Source: Pseudomonadota bacterium
GTDB taxonomy: Bacteria; Pseudomonadota; Alphaproteobacteria; Paracaedibacterales; JAKBAR01
Assembly: GCA_021808925.1 (NCBI GenBank)
Contig: JAKBAR010000012.1
Coordinates: forward strand, 1 to 32,403
Length of the DNA stretch: 32,403 nt
Direction: 5' to 3'
The position numbers and the translations under genes were made by a program. Shown in pieces: positions 30,866 through 32,403 of this stretch; the stretch's first letter is position 1, and every line of letters starts with the position of its first letter. The notes under the pieces are model-generated. The model saw nothing but the letters and a program-made list of their open reading frames with translations, did no database searches and was not told where the DNA came from.

Positions 30866-31494
30866 TGCTCTATAAAAAGAAAATTTATCTCTATGCAACC
30901 CTTGCATTTTTAGCGGGGGTTCTTTTTGTTTATTTATTTTTTACGGTAAAAGAATCCTTTGTTGAGAGAGTAGGAGTTCAACACGGTCTTCAAACATCCA
31001 GGAAGATGCACAGCGCTGCTGTTGTGGATATGGTGCGGGTGCGTCTTGAGAGTGAACCTTTTAAAGCGCTCAAGAATTATATTGAAAATCGCTATAGCGA
31101 ATCCAGTCAGCATTTTTTCAATTCTGAAAATGAATTACGTCAGGAGCATAAACAATTGCGTGATCGTGAAAAAATAGCGGATAAGCCGGATGAAGCGCTC
31201 CTCAAACAACGGCAAGATTTTGATCGTAAAGTAGCTGAGCTTGAGCATCTTGTGCAGCAAAAAAAAGAAGCACTGAACGAGCAGTTTAATACGCTTTCTG
31301 CGCAGCTTGAAGAAAAGTTGACAGCGATTATTGCAGAGCTTGCGGATGATCTGAATGTGCCAATTGTTTTCAATAAAACACTTGGTCCAGAGGCGGCGAT
31401 TGTTCTTTTTCAAAAAACTGATTTAGATATTACAGATCTTGTGATTCAGCGACTAAACAGTGCTATGCCTGAGCTCTCTTTGCCGAATGATTAA
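30865..31494 (+). CDS. skp: Skp/OmpH-like periplasmic chaperone
   Basis: 209 residues. OmpH family, whose trimers hold unfolded outer-membrane proteins in the periplasm. The order bamA-skp and the alternating coiled-coil body (QHFFNSENELRQEHKQLRD...EHLVQQKKEALNEQFNTL) support the call, with DLNVPIVFNKT...DLDITDLVIQRLN as the typical beta-containing end. The N-terminus is a long hydrophobic segment (residues 8-28, YLYATLAFLAGVLFVYLFF) with no clear cleavage site, so it may be membrane-anchored rather than soluble as in E. coli. It overlaps the bamA stop by one base. Elsewhere lpxD follows; here a minus-strand gene converges, one base away. Confidence 0.82.
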   Translation: MLYKKKIYLYATLAFLAGVLFVYLFFTVKESFVERVGVQHGLQTSRKMHSAAVVDMVRVRLESEPFKALKNYIENRYSESSQHFFNSENELRQEHKQLRDREKIADKPDEALLKQRQDFDRKVAELEHLVQQKKEALNEQFNTLSAQLEEKLTAIIAELADDLNVPIVFNKTLGPEAAIVLFQKTDLDITDLVIQRLNSAMPELSLPND

Positions 31495-31495
31495 C

Positions 31496-32137
31496 TTATT
31501 TTCTAAGCAGCTCAGAGACAAGGGTTTCATAGTTATGATAGAGAAATTGATCACTTTTAAACGTCACGCCGCGCGGTGAGCCATAGGTGCGCCTAAAGTC
31601 AATATAGCGATGAAGATAGTGAAAATAACGCTCGAAAGATCCCCCAAAAAGTCTTTGCAAAATATCAATTTTTACATGGCCCTCATGACATAAAATGGAA
31701 ACAGTCTCCATAAATTCAAGAAGAGAAATGATCCGTGAAAAGCTGCGAATGCTTTCCATATCCTCTTTTTGTGAAAGGTCAATAATATAATCAGAAATCA
31801 CTTCTTGAAGGTGTTCTTTATCTGTGGCGAGAAGGGTTTGACTGTGAAGCTGACACCGTGCTTGGATCAGATCTTCATGCATCCATTTTTCTGTCATAAG
31901 TAGCAGAAAATTTGCCATGGATGTATTTTGAGTTTCTTTATTTGTTTTTTCGATAGCAGGAAGTTGCCAGTAGGCGACAAAAGCAAGGGCTGTGTTTGCA
32001 AGGGCGGAGATTCCTGTAAAAATAATCATTTCAAGATGGAAATCACCTTTGTGAATTTCAATAAAAACATTGATCATTAAAAGGCAGCCCCAAAAAAAGG
32101 AGAGCGTCACAAGCCATAACAAAACGTGCCCGCGCAT
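31496..32137 (-). CDS. Two-helix inner membrane protein of unknown function (DUF4760-like)
   Basis: 213 residues. Two membrane helices near the N-terminus (about residues 4-25, LLWLVTLSFFWGCLLMINVF, and 36-60, MIIFTGISALANTALAFVAY) are followed by a cytosolic helical domain of about 150 residues (ANFLLLMTEKWMHEDLIQAR...RYIDFRRTYGSPRGVTF). The layout of two membrane helices followed by a domain counting residues of the W..p.....R type resembles DUF4760 proteins; no function is established. The stop is one base from the skp stop, so the two genes converge with no terminator between them. The upstream spacer is AT-rich and leads into the inverted-repeat element. Confidence 0.65.
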   Translation of the reverse strand: MRGHVLLWLVTLSFFWGCLLMINVFIEIHKGDFHLEMIIFTGISALANTALAFVAYWQLPAIEKTNKETQNTSMANFLLLMTEKWMHEDLIQARCQLHSQTLLATDKEHLQEVISDYIIDLSQKEDMESIRSFSRIISLLEFMETVSILCHEGHVKIDILQRLFGGSFERYFHYLHRYIDFRRTYGSPRGVTFKSDQFLYHNYETLVSELLRK

Positions 32138-32229
32138 TAAAAAATCTCTTTTTATATCATATCAGCCGTTTTTAGTTTAGATCTTAAAAATTGATTTTTG
32201 ATTAATTTTTCTAAACGCTTATAATTAAA

Positions 32230-32403
32230 AGTGAAAATAAAAAACATATGGATTTTTTTGTTGATATTGCTGAGGGCATTATTCCTTTCCTGCTTTTCTC
32301 TCCTGATGCAAGGGAGTGAGCTCCTTTGTGCTGGGCAAACAACAACGCCCTCTTCTGCTAAGCCGTCGGTTAAAAAAAAATCCATATGTTTTTTATTTTC
32401 ACT
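32230..32403. mobile_element. 174-bp element with perfect 30-bp terminal inverted repeats (MITE- or RPE-like), reaching the window end
   Basis: Bases 32230-32259 and 32374-32403 are perfect reverse complements. The left arm starts AGTGAAAATAAAAAAC and ends GGATTTTTTT. The 114-base centre carries a weaker inner inverted pair: GAGGGCATTATT (32272-32283) against AACAACGCCCTC (32341-32352), ten of twelve. Each arm holds ATGGATTTTTTT reading inward: plus strand 32248-32319 gives a 23-residue peptide starting MDFFVDIAEGII, and minus strand 32385 downward gives MDFFLTDGLAEEGVVV. No transposase is present. The shape fits a non-autonomous miniature element or a palindromic repeat such as those of Rickettsia. 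Target-site duplication cannot be checked because the right arm ends exactly at the window edge. Confidence 0.7.

Overview
The window looks like a chromosomal segment of an alphaproteobacterium with a fairly AT-rich genome (GC in the low-to-mid 40s by eye). The envelope is Gram-negative: BamA, RseP, a Skp/OmpH-like chaperone, SurA, LpxD and an NlpD-type lipoprotein are all present. Between the housekeeping genes lie several small exported or coiled-coil proteins without recognisable family, broken genes, and stripped-down versions of familiar gene neighbourhoods (ksgA directly after surA with no pdxA; lpxD separated from bamA-skp). Together this suggests a host-associated or intracellular lineage, perhaps Holosporales-like. 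That placement is inference and was not tested by any search.

Layout. 1-2.2 kb (minus): two GNAT acetyltransferases (the first cut by the window edge), a YgjP-type metallopeptidase and RdgB. 2.3-2.8 kb (minus): an exported coiled-coil protein with a G8 tract in its signal-peptide codons. 3.0-5.4 kb (plus): rpmI-rplT with promoter and terminator, an MFS transporter, and an FKBP-type PPIase. 5.5-6.6 kb (minus): a frameshifted paralogue of the 2.3 kb protein, then pth. 6.8-9.2 kb (plus): lpxD and a large exported protein with a Lys/Glu-rich segment. 9.25-10.1 kb: a small island of decay, with a GC-rich remnant of a SpoIIE/PP2C phosphatase and a frameshifted GNAT gene. 10.1-17.4 kb (minus): NlpD-like lipoprotein, GyrI-like domain protein, dnaB, then (reading in transcription order) tRNA-Leu(UAG), tig, clpP, clpX, and a small protein of unknown function. 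17.6-26.6 kb (plus): surA-ksgA, an exported small protein, ssb, gyrA-rmuC and an exported DUF4139-like protein. 26.8-31.5 kb (plus): another exported coiled-coil protein, then rseP-bamA-skp behind a clear promoter and a triple 11-bp repeat. 31.5-32.4 kb: a minus-strand membrane protein, then a 174-bp element with perfect 30-bp inverted ends that runs exactly to the window edge.

Functional themes. One is outer-membrane biogenesis: SurA and Skp escort porins to BamA, RseP controls envelope stress, LpxD makes lipid A, and the NlpD-like protein probably activates an amidase. Another is protein folding and turnover: trigger factor, ClpP, ClpX and FKBP. The third is DNA replication and repair: DnaB, Ssb, GyrA and RmuC.

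No complete new multi-gene system (defence, secretion, biosynthesis) is visible. The most unusual signals are the terminal inverted-repeat element, the paired poly-G signal-peptide genes sharing an identical 56-bp block, the three helically phased near-DnaA boxes upstream of rseP, and the hairpins placed in each spacer of tig-clpP-clpX.
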